Shown here: positions 16,017 to 24,124 of the stretch, piece by piece
Layout: the number at the start of each line of letters is the position of its first letter
Numbering within the stretch: position 1 is the stretch's first letter
NCBI GenBank assembly: GCA_905234075.1
Contig: CAJOGI010000002.1
Coordinates: forward strand, 205,035 to 269,034
Reading direction: 5' to 3'
Source: an uncultured Synergistales bacterium
GTDB taxonomy: Bacteria; Synergistota; Synergistia; Synergistales; Aminobacteriaceae
DNA length: 64,000 bases
Notes under the pieces: model-generated
What the model saw: the letters and a program-made list of their open reading frames with translations, nothing else
What the model was told of the DNA's origin: nothing
The model's database searches: none
Position numbers and translations under genes: made by a program

Positions 16017-16051
16017 ATTAGGAGCAAAGATTCTGACTCCTCGCTCCTAAT
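16017..16051. repeat. heptamer inverted repeat
   Basis: ATTAGGAGC...GCTCCTAAT, a perfect 9-bp stem made of heptamer units, between the methyltransferase region and the convergent PQQ-like gene. Confidence 0.7.
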
Positions 16052-16069
16052 GCTTATCTCTCTAATTAA

Positions 16070-17095
16070 TTATTCGCTTAACGCACAGACTTTTCCGTCG
16101 CTTGAGAAATAAATAACTCCGTCAGAATACGCCGGACTTGAAATTATTCCGCCGGTCTCGAATTTGTTGCGCAAGCGTCCCGACTTTGCGTCAAGCTCGT
16201 AAATATTTCCGCCCTCAGGGAATGCAAAAACTTTTCCGTTTGCTATGATCGGCGTTGCGCTGACGCTTCCGTTCTCGCAGTTAAACTGCCACAAGATTGA
16301 GCCGTCCTTCTCGCTTAAAGCCGTAACATAGCCGCGCCCGGTGCCTACCGCGATAATTCCGTCAGAAACAACAGGAGCAGTCGTTACAGGATCTTTAATG
16401 TTCACGTTCCATAAAGGAATGACAGCTTTAATCTTCACGGCCTGAACAGATCCGTCCCACGATGAAAAATAAACGTTGCCGTTGTTTACAGCAGGAGTGT
16501 TGACAGCTCCGCCGGCACCGCCGCCGTTTTCTCTCTTGCCCGTCTTAGCGTTGATGATGTCAAAAATTCCGTTATATTCGCCCAAAAATACTAAGCCGTC
16601 AGAATATGCCGGAGCAGCTCTCAAGCCCTGCTCGTTAGCCTGAAAAGTCCAAACAGTATTTCCCGTATTAACATCGAGCGCGTAAAGTTTCGTGTCGGCC
16701 TTTGAAATAAATGCCAAGCCTGCGCCTGCCGTAACACCGTCAGCAATCCCGTCGTTATAATTTTGTGAGGGCGAATACTCCCATACCAATGAGCCGTCAT
16801 TGAGATTTAAGCATGTAATGCCGCCGTCTGCCGCCACAAAAATAACTTTACCGTCAATCACGGCTGGAGTTCCCATTATAGAGCCGCCGTTGTCCTGATA
16901 AGTCCAAACAACAGAGCCTGTATTTTTGTTGACAGCGTAGAATTTTCCCATAACGTCGCCGAAAAGCAAATTATTTTGATTAATAATTATGCTGCCTGCT
17001 GCACTGACATTTAATTCCCAGCGAACGCCGTGAAAAGCAAATGCCTGCGATGCAAATAAAAACACGAACAAAAATATTAAAGAAATTTTTTTCAT
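16070..17095 (-). CDS. secreted PQQ-like beta-propeller repeat protein
   Basis: 341 aa from the ATG at 17095. GAGGTG lies 9 bp upstream; the frame also extends to a GTG that is part of this ribosome site. A signal peptide (about 1-20, ending QAFA) is followed by about seven blades with the PQQ_2/BamB-like pattern (VNKNTGSVVWTYQ, LNDGSLVWEY, VNTGNTVWTFQ, LSEKDGSILWQF, DAKSGRLRNKF). Such propellers bind PQQ in dehydrogenases or serve as scaffolds like BamB. No dehydrogenase Trp-docking or c-type heme features are seen, so a scaffold or periplasmic binding role is more likely. No lipobox is visible. Confidence 0.88.
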   Translation of the reverse strand: MKKISLIFLFVFLFASQAFAFHGVRWELNVSAAGSIIINQNNLLFGDVMGKFYAVNKNTGSVVWTYQDNGGSIMGTPAVIDGKVIFVAADGGITCLNLNDGSLVWEYSPSQNYNDGIADGVTAGAGLAFISKADTKLYALDVNTGNTVWTFQANEQGLRAAPAYSDGLVFLGEYNGIFDIINAKTGKRENGGGAGGAVNTPAVNNGNVYFSSWDGSVQAVKIKAVIPLWNVNIKDPVTTAPVVSDGIIAVGTGRGYVTALSEKDGSILWQFNCENGSVSATPIIANGKVFAFPEGGNIYELDAKSGRLRNKFETGGIISSPAYSDGVIYFSSDGKVCALSE

Positions 17096-17131
17096 AAAAA
17101 TTTTCACCTCTTTAAGATTATTATAAAAAAA

Positions 17132-17190
17132 TTAGGAAGGAAGAAATTTTTTACCTCCTACCTCCTAACTCCTAACTCCTACCTACTCTA
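17132..17190. repeat. heptamer array at ilvD stop
   Basis: Five or more units on the minus strand (TAGGTAGGAGTTAGGAGTTA type) begin at the ilvD TAG stop, with an inverted partner (TTAGGAAGG on the plus strand). One of the longest arrays in the window. Confidence 0.75.
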
Positions 17191-18850
17191 GGATTGCTCC
17201 TTTGTCGGCAGAGCTTACAAGCTTCGCATAACGCGCAAGATAGCCCGTTTTGATTTTAGGCTCGTTAGGCGTCCAGCCCTCGCGGCGTTTTGCTAACTCC
17301 TCATCAGAGACTTTCAGCTCGATTTTATAATTATTAATATCTATGCTGATAATATCTCCCTCATGAACAAGGCCGATATTGCCTCCAGAGGCGGCCTCCG
17401 GCGAAACATGCCCGATACTTGCGCCCCTCGTGGCTCCTGAAAATCTGCCGTCAGTGATTAAAGCTACGCTCGTGTCAAGTCCCATTCCACAGATCGCGCT
17501 AGTGGGGTTCAACATTTCGCGCATACCGGGTCCGCCCTTAGGGCCTTCGTAACGAATAATAACGACATCGCCCGGGTTAATTTTTCCAGCGTAAATTGTT
17601 TTAATCGCGTCGTCCTCAGAGTCAAAAACTCTTGCCGGGCCTTCGTGCTTCATCATCTCTTTAGCAACTGCCGAGCGCTTTACGACACAGCCGTCGGGAG
17701 CCAAGTTGCCTTTTAATACCGCTATGCCGCCGTTGGGCGAATACGGGTTATCAATCGGGCGAATGACATCATGATTGAGATTTTCAACGCCTGAAATATT
17801 TTCCGCTACAGTTTTGCCAGTCGCAGTTATTAATGAAGTGTCGATTAAATTTTTCTTCGCTAGCTCTTTCATGACGGCATAAACTCCGCCGGCGCGGTCT
17901 AAGTCTTCCATGAAAGTATCTCCGGCCGGTGCTAAGTGGCATAAATTCGGAGTGCGTTCGCTGATCGCGTTAGCGTGGCTGAAATCAATCGTAATTCCTG
18001 CCTCGTGGGCTATCGCAGGCAAGTGAAGCATAGTATTTGTCGAACACCCTAAGGCCATATCTACAGCTTCAGCATTATCGAACGCCTTAGCCGTCATAAT
18101 ATCTCTCGGTCTGATATTTTTCTCGACAAGCTCCATGATTTTCATGCCCGTTAATTTTGCGAGCCTTATTCTTGCGGAATACGGAGCAGGTATCGTCCCG
18201 TTGCCGCGCAATGACATTCCTATAGCTTCCGTCAGACAGTTCATTGAGTTAGCCGTGTACATTCCTGAGCATGAACCGCACGAAGGGCAGGCGTTTTCCG
18301 TATAGTCATCTACTCCGGCCTCGTCAATTTTTCCTGCGTGGTATGCTCCGACAGCCTCGAACATGTGGCTTAAACAAGTCCTCCGCCCGTCCTTAAGATG
18401 TCCTGCGAGCATAGGCCCTCCGGCGCAAAATATCGTAGGAACGTTGACGCGAGCCGCAGCCATTAAAAGTCCCGGAACGTTTTTGTCGCAGTTGGGTATC
18501 ATGACAAGGCCGTCGAACTGATGAGCGATTGCCATTGCCTCCGTAGAGTCCGCAACTAAATCACGGGAGACGAGAGAATACTTCATTCCTACATGTCCCA
18601 TAGCAATGCCGTCGCAGACTGCTATAGCCGGGAACATTAAGGGCGTTCCTCCTGCCGCGTAAATTCCTTCTTTGACGGCCTGAGCAATTTTATCCAAGTG
18701 CATATGACCCGGAACGACTTCGCTGAAAGAACTAACAACGCCGATAATCGGACGCTTGATTTCTTCTTTCGTTAAGCCAAGAGCATATAACAGACTTACG
18801 TTAGGTGTTCTGTCAACTCCGGCTTTGATGTTATCACTTCGACACGTCAT
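17183..18850 (-). CDS. ilvD: dihydroxy-acid dehydratase
   Basis: 555 aa, normal for IlvD. It dehydrates 2,3-dihydroxy-isovalerate and -methylvalerate to the 2-keto acids of valine and isoleucine synthesis, using an iron-sulfur cluster. Cluster and magnesium motifs are visible: [38 protein letters not shown] and the C-terminal [22 protein letters not shown] overlaps the end of ilvC by 17 bp, so the two are translationally coupled. No attenuator or T-box is seen upstream. Confidence 0.97.
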   Translation of the reverse strand: MTCRSDNIKAGVDRTPNVSLLYALGLTKEEIKRPIIGVVSSFSEVVPGHMHLDKIAQAVKEGIYAAGGTPLMFPAIAVCDGIAMGHVGMKYSLVSRDLVADSTEAMAIAHQFDGLVMIPNCDKNVPGLLMAAARVNVPTIFCAGGPMLAGHLKDGRRTCLSHMFEAVGAYHAGKIDEAGVDDYTENACPSCGSCSGMYTANSMNCLTEAIGMSLRGNGTIPAPYSARIRLAKLTGMKIMELVEKNIRPRDIMTAKAFDNAEAVDMALGCSTNTMLHLPAIAHEAGITIDFSHANAISERTPNLCHLAPAGDTFMEDLDRAGGVYAVMKELAKKNLIDTSLITATGKTVAENISGVENLNHDVIRPIDNPYSPNGGIAVLKGNLAPDGCVVKRSAVAKEMMKHEGPARVFDSEDDAIKTIYAGKINPGDVVIIRYEGPKGGPGMREMLNPTSAICGMGLDTSVALITDGRFSGATRGASIGHVSPEAASGGNIGLVHEGDIISIDINNYKIELKVSDEELAKRREGWTPNEPKIKTGYLARYAKLVSSADKGAILE

Positions 18851-19853
18851 CGAGGCCGCCGCCGTCCTTCCATAACATTTGCTCGCGGAGCTGTTTGCCG
18901 ATTACTTCCATTTGATGTTTTGCTAACTGATCGCGCTTTGAGTTAAAGAAGGTGCGTCCGTTTTTATTTTCAGCGATCCATTTTCCTGCGAAAGTTCCGT
19001 CCTGAATGTCAGCAAGAACTTTTCTCATGTTGGCCTTAATTTCTTCGTGAGGCAGCACGCGAGGCCCTGAAACATATTCGCCGAACTCCGCCGTATCGGA
19101 GATTGAATAGTTCATCGCGGCAACTCCGCCCCTGTTCACGAGGTCGATTATTAATTTCATCTCGTGAATGCACTCGAAATATGCGTTGACGGGGTCGTAA
19201 CCTGCTTCACATAAAACTTCAAAACCGCACTGCATTAAATCTACAACGCCTCCGCAAAGAACTGTCTGCTCTCCGAACAAATCCGTCTCTGTTTCCTGCT
19301 GCATTGTCGTTTCAAGAACGCCTGCTCTGGCTCCGCCGATACCTGCAATGTAAGCAAGAGCAATGTCAAGGCATTTCCCTGAAGCGTCCTGCTCGACAGC
19401 TACGAGGCACGGAACGCCCTTGCCTGCGACGTACTGACTTCTCACTGTGTGGCCGGGACCTTTGGGAGCAGCCATGAAAACATCAACGCCCTTAGGAGCA
19501 ACGATCTGCTTATAACGGATATTGAAGCCGTGAGCGAACGCGATCGCTTTTCCTTCAGTCAGGTACGGCGCAATTTCATTCCGATATAAATCGGCCTGCT
19601 TCTCATCGTTGATTAATATCATGATTATGTCGGCTTCCTTCGTGCATTCACTGACCGTCATTACTTTGAAACCGTCAGCCTCAGCAACAGGCCAAGACTT
19701 TCCGCCCTTGTAAAGTCCGACAATGACATCACAGCCGGAGTCCCTCAAGTTAAGAGCGTGGGCGTGTCCCTGTGAGCCGTAACCGATGACAGCAATTTTC
19801 TTGCCGGTGAGTTTTCCTAAGTCGCAATCTTTTTCATAATATACACGTGCCAT
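18834..19853 (-). CDS. ilvC: ketol-acid reductoisomerase
   Basis: 339 aa, a class I (short) KARI. An N-terminal Rossmann domain carries [19 protein letters not shown], and the specificity loop GLYKGGKSW lacks the usual Arg of NADPH enzymes; the substitution is noted but not interpreted further. The knotted C-terminal domain holds the metal ligands ([23 protein letters not shown]). It converts acetolactate and acetohydroxybutyrate to dihydroxy acids. It lies 58 bp after the acylphosphatase gene, possibly sharing a transcript with it. Confidence 0.97.
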   Translation of the reverse strand: MARVYYEKDCDLGKLTGKKIAVIGYGSQGHAHALNLRDSGCDVIVGLYKGGKSWPVAEADGFKVMTVSECTKEADIIMILINDEKQADLYRNEIAPYLTEGKAIAFAHGFNIRYKQIVAPKGVDVFMAAPKGPGHTVRSQYVAGKGVPCLVAVEQDASGKCLDIALAYIAGIGGARAGVLETTMQQETETDLFGEQTVLCGGVVDLMQCGFEVLCEAGYDPVNAYFECIHEMKLIIDLVNRGGVAAMNYSISDTAEFGEYVSGPRVLPHEEIKANMRKVLADIQDGTFAGKWIAENKNGRTFFNSKRDQLAKHQMEVIGKQLREQMLWKDGGGLDDVSK

Positions 19854-19911
19854 GAAAAAATTTTCTCCTTTTTGAAAAAATTAAGTTAATTTATTTTAGC
19901 AGAGTGTTTAA

Positions 19912-20211
19912 TTAATAATATATCGAATTAAAATAAGTTTCGTTCTCGTTTACCCGTTCATTATAAAAAATTACCTGACGCACTAGAGCCATTGAGGGCC
20001 CGCGCTTTAATTTTTTTTTCATTTCCTCGACAAGTTCCGGCTTTCCCTGAAAAAAAACTTCGACTCTTCCGTCAGATAAATTTTCAACTGTTCCCGTCAA
20101 TCCTAAACGCTCCGCCTGTTCGCAGGCCCAGTATCTGAAGCCCACGTGCTGAACTCTTCCGGCGATAAGAGCCCGGACGCGGACGAAATCGCTTTTATCT
20201 TCGTAGCTCAT
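19912..20211 (-). CDS. acyP: acylphosphatase
   Basis: 99 aa. The family motif ALIAGRVQHVGFRYWACEQA contains the phosphate-binding Arg26. GTVENLSDGRVEVFFQG contains catalytic Asn44, at the conserved 18-residue distance. It hydrolyses acyl phosphates such as carbamoyl phosphate or 1,3-bisphosphoglycerate in the cytoplasm; the physiological role in bacteria is unsettled. It follows the SMUG1-type gene by 7 bp, so the two are co-transcribed. Confidence 0.92.
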   Translation of the reverse strand: MSYEDKSDFVRVRALIAGRVQHVGFRYWACEQAERLGLTGTVENLSDGRVEVFFQGKPELVEEMKKKLKRGPSMALVRQVIFYNERVNENETYFNSIYY

Positions 20212-20218
20212 TTATTTT

Positions 20219-20953
20219 TCACTCCCATATTCCTGAAATTTTTAACTGTTCCGTAACTTTTTCGCCCCAGTTTTTATTGCTTTGCGGAGATGCCGGGCTT
20301 GGGTGAAGAATTTTTGTGATTGTTATATTTGTTCCGGCTAGGGCTTCTTTTGCGCGGTCCGCCGCGAAATTTCCGATCCCTGCTACAAATTCCGGCCTTA
20401 ATACTTCAATAATTTTTTTGAGAGAAAAATTACAGGCTGCAAATAATTTTTCGCGCTCGGATTTTTTTAATTTGTCGGGCGTTAAATTTCTAGCTCTGTT
20501 TTCGCCGCTCCTCTCTAAAAATAACAAGGGGCAGTAGTTCAAGACAAAGTTTTCACGAAAAAAATTCTCCGCCGTTCCGAAACGTTCTTTGAATAATCCC
20601 CAGAGCCTTTTACCGCTGACTTCAGAGCGCGGACAATCAAGCCCCGAAATTTTGAACGGACTGTCTTTTATTTCGGGCAGTGTAATTTTTATTTCGTTGA
20701 TGCCTAAAAAATTTTTTACAGCTCCGACTTCTCCGAACGGCACGCCCGTTTGAGCCATTCCGTAGGGGCCGGGATTCATTCCGAGAAAGATAACGCGCTT
20801 CCCGCCTTCAGCATAGTTCAAGTATTTTTCAACGCCGTCCGACGCATAAATTAAAGGGTTATAGACTTCCGCGACGGGCTTGGAAAATTTCATTGTCGCA
20901 AGCTCTTCGCAGAGTTCAGAGTAAATATTTTGTACGATTAAATTATTTTTCAT
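20219..20953 (-). CDS. SMUG1-type uracil-DNA glycosylase
   Basis: 244 aa. The UDG-superfamily active site is of the SMUG1 form: motif A GMNPGPYGMAQTGVPFGEV (about 58-76, with Asn60 in place of the Asp of family 1 enzymes) and motif B ILHPSPASPQSN with His217. SMUG1 enzymes remove uracil, 5-hydroxymethyluracil and related bases from DNA. They are common in animals but scattered in bacteria. Motif A is nearly identical to the animal form. It heads a unit with acylphosphatase and perhaps ilvCD. The ATG precedes NNLIVQ, with a weak upstream ribosome site. Confidence 0.9.
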   Translation of the reverse strand: MKNNLIVQNIYSELCEELATMKFSKPVAEVYNPLIYASDGVEKYLNYAEGGKRVIFLGMNPGPYGMAQTGVPFGEVGAVKNFLGINEIKITLPEIKDSPFKISGLDCPRSEVSGKRLWGLFKERFGTAENFFRENFVLNYCPLLFLERSGENRARNLTPDKLKKSEREKLFAACNFSLKKIIEVLRPEFVAGIGNFAADRAKEALAGTNITITKILHPSPASPQSNKNWGEKVTEQLKISGIWE

Positions 20954-20977
20954 GAGTAATATTTTATAATTTTTTTG

Positions 20978-21140
20978 TGCTAAAATGACTCTAACTTTTC
21001 AAAAAAATTCCCGTGAAAAAATTTAGAGAGAAAAATATTTTTGGGGACTACAATGGGGACTACGGAGATCTTAAAATTTTTTAGCGTTCATAAAAATTTA
21101 CAGAGCCGCTTCAAAAAATAGAATCGCAAATTTTTTTCAG
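20978..21140 (+). repeat. dispersed hairpin/core unit, copy 2
   Basis: Extended -10 TGCTAAAAT (20978-20986). Long imperfect hairpin CTCTAA...TTAGAG (20989-21028) with a weak T-run. Core GGACTACAATGGGGACTAC, then cttaaaattttttagcg, cataaaaatttacagagc and aaaaaatagaatcgcaaa. It ends about 50 bp before the polysaccharide deacetylase gene. Confidence 0.72.
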
Positions 21141-21191
21141 CGTATAATTATTTTTAATTCATCAAAAATTTTTCGAGGGGAGCAAAAATTT

Positions 21192-22166
21192 ATGAGAGCA
21201 AAAAAATTTTTCGCGGCATTAATTTTTATTTTCATGCTCACGGAAATTTTGTACGCTGACGAATGGCAGGCCGATAAACTTGACGCACGCAGGGCAATTC
21301 CCAACAACCCGACACCGCCCGACAGATTAGAGCCCGTCTGCAAATTAGAGCCGCTTAAAAATGACGAGGGAGTTATACGCCGCGTGAATGTCCGAGACGG
21401 CGAGAGAGTTGTCGCTTTGACGTTCGACGCTTGCGAGCTTGCGACAGTAACGACCGGCTGCGACATGAACGTTATAAATTTTTTGCGATTGAGCAATATT
21501 CCGGCTACTTTTTTTATGGGCGGAAAGTGGATGAGAACCCACGCCCGGCGCGTCAAGCAGATTATGAACGAGAGCGATTTATTTGAAATAGGAAATCATA
21601 ACTGGTCGCACGGAAACTGCGCTCTGCTCTCCGACACCGCTTTAATAAATCAAATTTTATGGACGCAGGCCCAGTATGAAATTTTAAGAGAAGAAGTTTT
21701 GACTGAAATATACAACGAAAAAGGCATTGACGCGGTGAACAAAAAGCAGGAAAAAATTTCACCCGTTCCGACTTTGTTCAGGCTGCCTTACGGCCGGAAT
21801 AACGAGAGGGCATTAAAAATAATTGCATTGCTTGGCCTCAGGGTCATTCAATGGGACGTGGCCGCCGAAGCTGGAGACAACACGAACATAAAACGCGCTA
21901 AACGTTCAGCGAAAAAAGTTGCGGCAATGACGAAGCCGGGATCTATTTTATTATTTCATGCTAATTTAGTTCCAAAAGGCACGGTGAATTTATTGCGCTT
22001 TATCATTGAAGAGCTGCGGAGTCAGGGCTACAGTTTCGTGAAGGTCAGCGAACTTTTGAAGACGGGCGAAACTGAGACAGTGCGGAGCGGATATTTCACG
22101 ACACCGGGCGACAATCTTGAACTCGATAAACAATTCGGCATTGACGGAACAGGAAGGAAAAAATAA
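21192..22166 (+). CDS. exported polysaccharide deacetylase (NodB homology)
   Basis: 324 aa with a signal peptide (about 1-22). The NodB domain starts at VVALTFDACELA (about 73), where the usual TFDDG is TFDAC: the first (catalytic-base) Asp is present but the second, metal-binding Asp is replaced by Ala. The metal-His motif is intact (GNHNWSHGNC). Later motifs RLPYGRNN, VIQWDVAAEAGD and GSILLFHAN (catalytic His) follow. Substrates are N-acetylated cell-wall or capsule sugars. The TFDAC variant occurs in some subfamilies, so activity is still possible. It is followed 4 bp later by a CcdA-like gene, unusual company suggesting co-regulation. Confidence 0.88.
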   Translation: MRAKKFFAALIFIFMLTEILYADEWQADKLDARRAIPNNPTPPDRLEPVCKLEPLKNDEGVIRRVNVRDGERVVALTFDACELATVTTGCDMNVINFLRLSNIPATFFMGGKWMRTHARRVKQIMNESDLFEIGNHNWSHGNCALLSDTALINQILWTQAQYEILREEVLTEIYNEKGIDAVNKKQEKISPVPTLFRLPYGRNNERALKIIALLGLRVIQWDVAAEAGDNTNIKRAKRSAKKVAAMTKPGSILLFHANLVPKGTVNLLRFIIEELRSQGYSFVKVSELLKTGETETVRSGYFTTPGDNLELDKQFGIDGTGRKK

Positions 22167-22170
22167 AAAA

Positions 22171-22860
22171 ATGTTAGACAAAATTTTTGAAGTCATGTTT
22201 TCTTCCGGCGGCTGGCAGTTCGTCGGAGCGTTTATGTGGGGAATGGCGAGCGTATTATTAAGTCCGTGCGGAATTTCTCTTGTCCCTCTTGTCGTGAGTT
22301 ACATCGAGAACACCGACACGCCTACACGTTCAAGAGCTTTTTTAGTTTCGTGTTTCTTTTCGCTTGGAATAATTTTTAATTTGAGCCTCGTTGCCTTAAT
22401 CACTTCCGGGCTTGGCCTCTTGCTTGGCGGCTATGAAAAATTTTTAACGTTATTCGTTGCCTGCGTATTTATAATAATGGGACTTCATTTAATCGGCTTG
22501 ATCCATGTAAAAATTTTTTCGCTCGGCTCAGGGGCAAAGGGAACGGAGTCGCAAAATCTCAAAGGCGCGTTAATTCTCGGCATAGTCTCCGGGCTTGCGG
22601 TCGGGCCGTGCAGCATAGCATATGTCAGTCCAGTTTTGTCGCTTGCAATGTCGCAGGCTTCTTTCATGCTCGTGATAGCTTATGCGCTTGGCTACAGCGC
22701 GGTGCTTATCGCGGCAGGAACATTCGCGCAGATTTTTTCAGCGTTCCTTCAAAGTGAAAGGGGCGATAAAATTTTGCGTGCCGTCAATATTCTTTGCGGA
22801 CTTGCTTTAATCGCGGGAGGAATTTATTTTATTTATGAGACTGTTTTTTTAGCGTTGTAA
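22171..22860 (+). CDS. ccdA: CcdA/DsbD-type membrane thiol-redox transporter
   Basis: 229 aa from the ATG at 22171; the frame reaches back into the deacetylase gene but aaggaagg upstream supports this start. Six membrane segments in two inverted halves, each with a conserved Cys in a Pro-Cys context (LLSPCGISLVPL about 21; VGPCSIAYVSP about 148). This is the CcdA core of DsbD-like proteins, which carries electrons from cytoplasmic thioredoxin to periplasmic thiol proteins or cytochrome c maturation. No thioredoxin partner is adjacent. Confidence 0.9.
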   Translation: MLDKIFEVMFSSGGWQFVGAFMWGMASVLLSPCGISLVPLVVSYIENTDTPTRSRAFLVSCFFSLGIIFNLSLVALITSGLGLLLGGYEKFLTLFVACVFIIMGLHLIGLIHVKIFSLGSGAKGTESQNLKGALILGIVSGLAVGPCSIAYVSPVLSLAMSQASFMLVIAYALGYSAVLIAAGTFAQIFSAFLQSERGDKILRAVNILCGLALIAGGIYFIYETVFLAL

Positions 22861-22910
22861 TATAATTTAATCATCAATTTCAAAAAATTTCATAAAGGAG
22901 AAAATTTCAC

Positions 22911-23282
22911 ATGAAAGTAATTTCAACAGAAAAAGCACCAGGAGCGATCGGGCCCTATTCACAGGCTTATGAAGTCAACGGATTTATTTTTACGTCAGGA
23001 CAAATTCCAGTCAATCCTGAGACCGGCGCAACGCCTGAAGGGATAGCCGCACAGGCCGAGCAGAGCTGCAAGAACGTCGGTGCAATTCTTGAGGCCGCAG
23101 GAAGCAGTTTCGCAAAAGTTTTCAAAACAACGTGTTTCCTTGCGGACATGGGCGACTTCGCGGCGTTTAACGAAGTCTACGCAAAATTTTTCACATCGAA
23201 GCCGGCGCGTTCATGCGTTGCAGTGAAGACTCTTCCGAAGGGCGTTTTATGTGAGGTCGAAGCAATAGCCGTTAAAGATTAA
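22911..23282 (+). CDS. ridA: RidA family enamine/imine deaminase
   Basis: 123 aa. YjgF/RidA signatures: APGAIGPYSQAYEVNGFIFTSGQIP near the N-terminus, the NVGAILEAAGSSFAKVFKTTCFL helix and PARSCVAVKTLPKGVLCEVEAIA, with the catalytic Arg in ARSC. It hydrolyses reactive 2-aminoacrylate formed by PLP enzymes, which fits an amino-acid fermenter and the nearby branched-chain pathway. It has its own AAAGGAG ribosome site and ends at a heptamer array. Confidence 0.96.
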   Translation: MKVISTEKAPGAIGPYSQAYEVNGFIFTSGQIPVNPETGATPEGIAAQAEQSCKNVGAILEAAGSSFAKVFKTTCFLADMGDFAAFNEVYAKFFTSKPARSCVAVKTLPKGVLCEVEAIAVKD

Positions 23283-23285
23283 AAA

Positions 23286-23322
23286 AGTAGGAGGGAGTAG
23301 GAGGTTTATCACTCCTTCCTCT
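23286..23322. repeat. heptamer array after ridA
   Basis: GTAGGAGGGAGTAGGAGG then an inverted partner (ACTCCTTCCTC) and T-rich sequence. Confidence 0.65.
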
Positions 23323-23404
23323 ATTTGTAAATATTTTCGCTTTTTCCTCCGCCGTTGCGCTTCGATCTGCTTCTTAATTTTATATATTGCTTTTTTCAAA
23401 AATT

Positions 23405-23432
23405 TTGATAATATCCTCATAATTTTTATAAT
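23405..23432 (+). promoter_or_regulatory. promoter of secreted Synergist-CTERM gene
   Basis: TTGATA, 16-bp spacer, TATAAT. The start codon is 14 bp after the -10 box, with GGGT-gtttt-ACCC just before the ATG, so the leader is extremely short. Confidence 0.65.
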
Positions 23433-23446
23433 AGGGTGTTTTACCC

Positions 23447-24021
23447 ATGAAGAAATACGTATTATTGTTTATTTTATGTTTGTGGGGTGGGGTAATCCCT
23501 GCATCGGCTTCGTCAATTCTTTACACATTTTCTTCAGGCGATATTCTTGCAAAAAATGCAAATGACATTGCAACTTACGGACTCGGACGAATCGATTTCG
23601 TAAACAATCTGCCCGTTCCTAAAGTCGTTCTCTCAGGAGACAGGAAATCACACGCGCTCGGAGAGTTCACAAGAAACGGAAAAAGATATATTTACGATCA
23701 AAAGGTTCAAAAGCCCAACGAAGATACAGCCTATTTCGATGTCTATGACGCTTCCAGAGGCATTGACAGCCCACTCGCAAAAGATTTAACGCTCACCGTT
23801 ACTCCTAATGCCATTGCTTCGGCGGATCTCAAACTTGCTCCCGACTCAACAGGTTATGTTTACGCAATAATCAACGGGACAACTTTGATACGATATTCTT
23901 CTCTGAGAGTTACGTCAGTTTAGGCGATTTAGGCGGCGGCTGTAACACTGGAGCGGAAATGTTCGGATTAATCGGACTCGGTTTAACGGCTCTGATTACG
24001 TACAGAAGAAAAACTCACTAA
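23447..24021 (+). pseudogene. secreted Synergist-CTERM protein, frameshifted near its end
   Basis: The intact frame gives 158 aa (23447-23923): a signal peptide (about 1-23, ending ASAS) and a beta-rich domain of unknown family (GLGRIDFVNNLPVPK, YDASRGID, DSTGYVYAIINGTT). Downstream, in another frame, the DNA reads SYVSLGDLGGGCNTGAEM, a membrane segment and TYRRKTH, which is a Synergist-CTERM sorting tail ending at 24021. One extra T in the TTT run near 23888 would join the two. So the gene carries a one-base deletion, or uses slippage, or the assembly has an error. It resembles in logic the large surface protein encoded next to it. Confidence 0.7.
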
Positions 24022-24046
24022 ACCGTAATACGAGGACGCAAAGACA

Positions 24047-24082
24047 TCTCCCCTTAAAAATTAAAAAGGGGGAGACTTTTTT
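24047..24082 (+). terminator. intrinsic terminator
   Basis: TCTCCCC/GGGGAGA stem with an A/T-rich loop, then T6. It ends plus-strand transcription of the frameshifted gene. Confidence 0.8.
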
Positions 24083-24092
24083 ATGTGTTTTG

Positions 24093-24121
24093 AAAACCCC
24101 CTGCTATACAGGGGGTTTCGA
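24093..24121 (-). terminator. terminator of the large surface protein gene
   Basis: AAACCCCC-n9-GGGGGTTT, a perfect 8-bp stem flanked by T/A runs, directly after the minus-strand stop. It may work in both directions. Confidence 0.75.
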
Positions 24122-24124
24122 TTT

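Noticed and set aside
18834-20211. Riboswitch, T-box or leader peptide upstream of ilvC
   Set aside because: Only 58 bp separate it from acyP, with no leucine/valine-rich leader ORF or T-box sequence.
22117-22170. Upstream extension of the CcdA-like gene into the deacetylase gene
   Set aside because: Extension residues are polar and precede the first membrane segment; the ribosome site supports the ATG at 22171.
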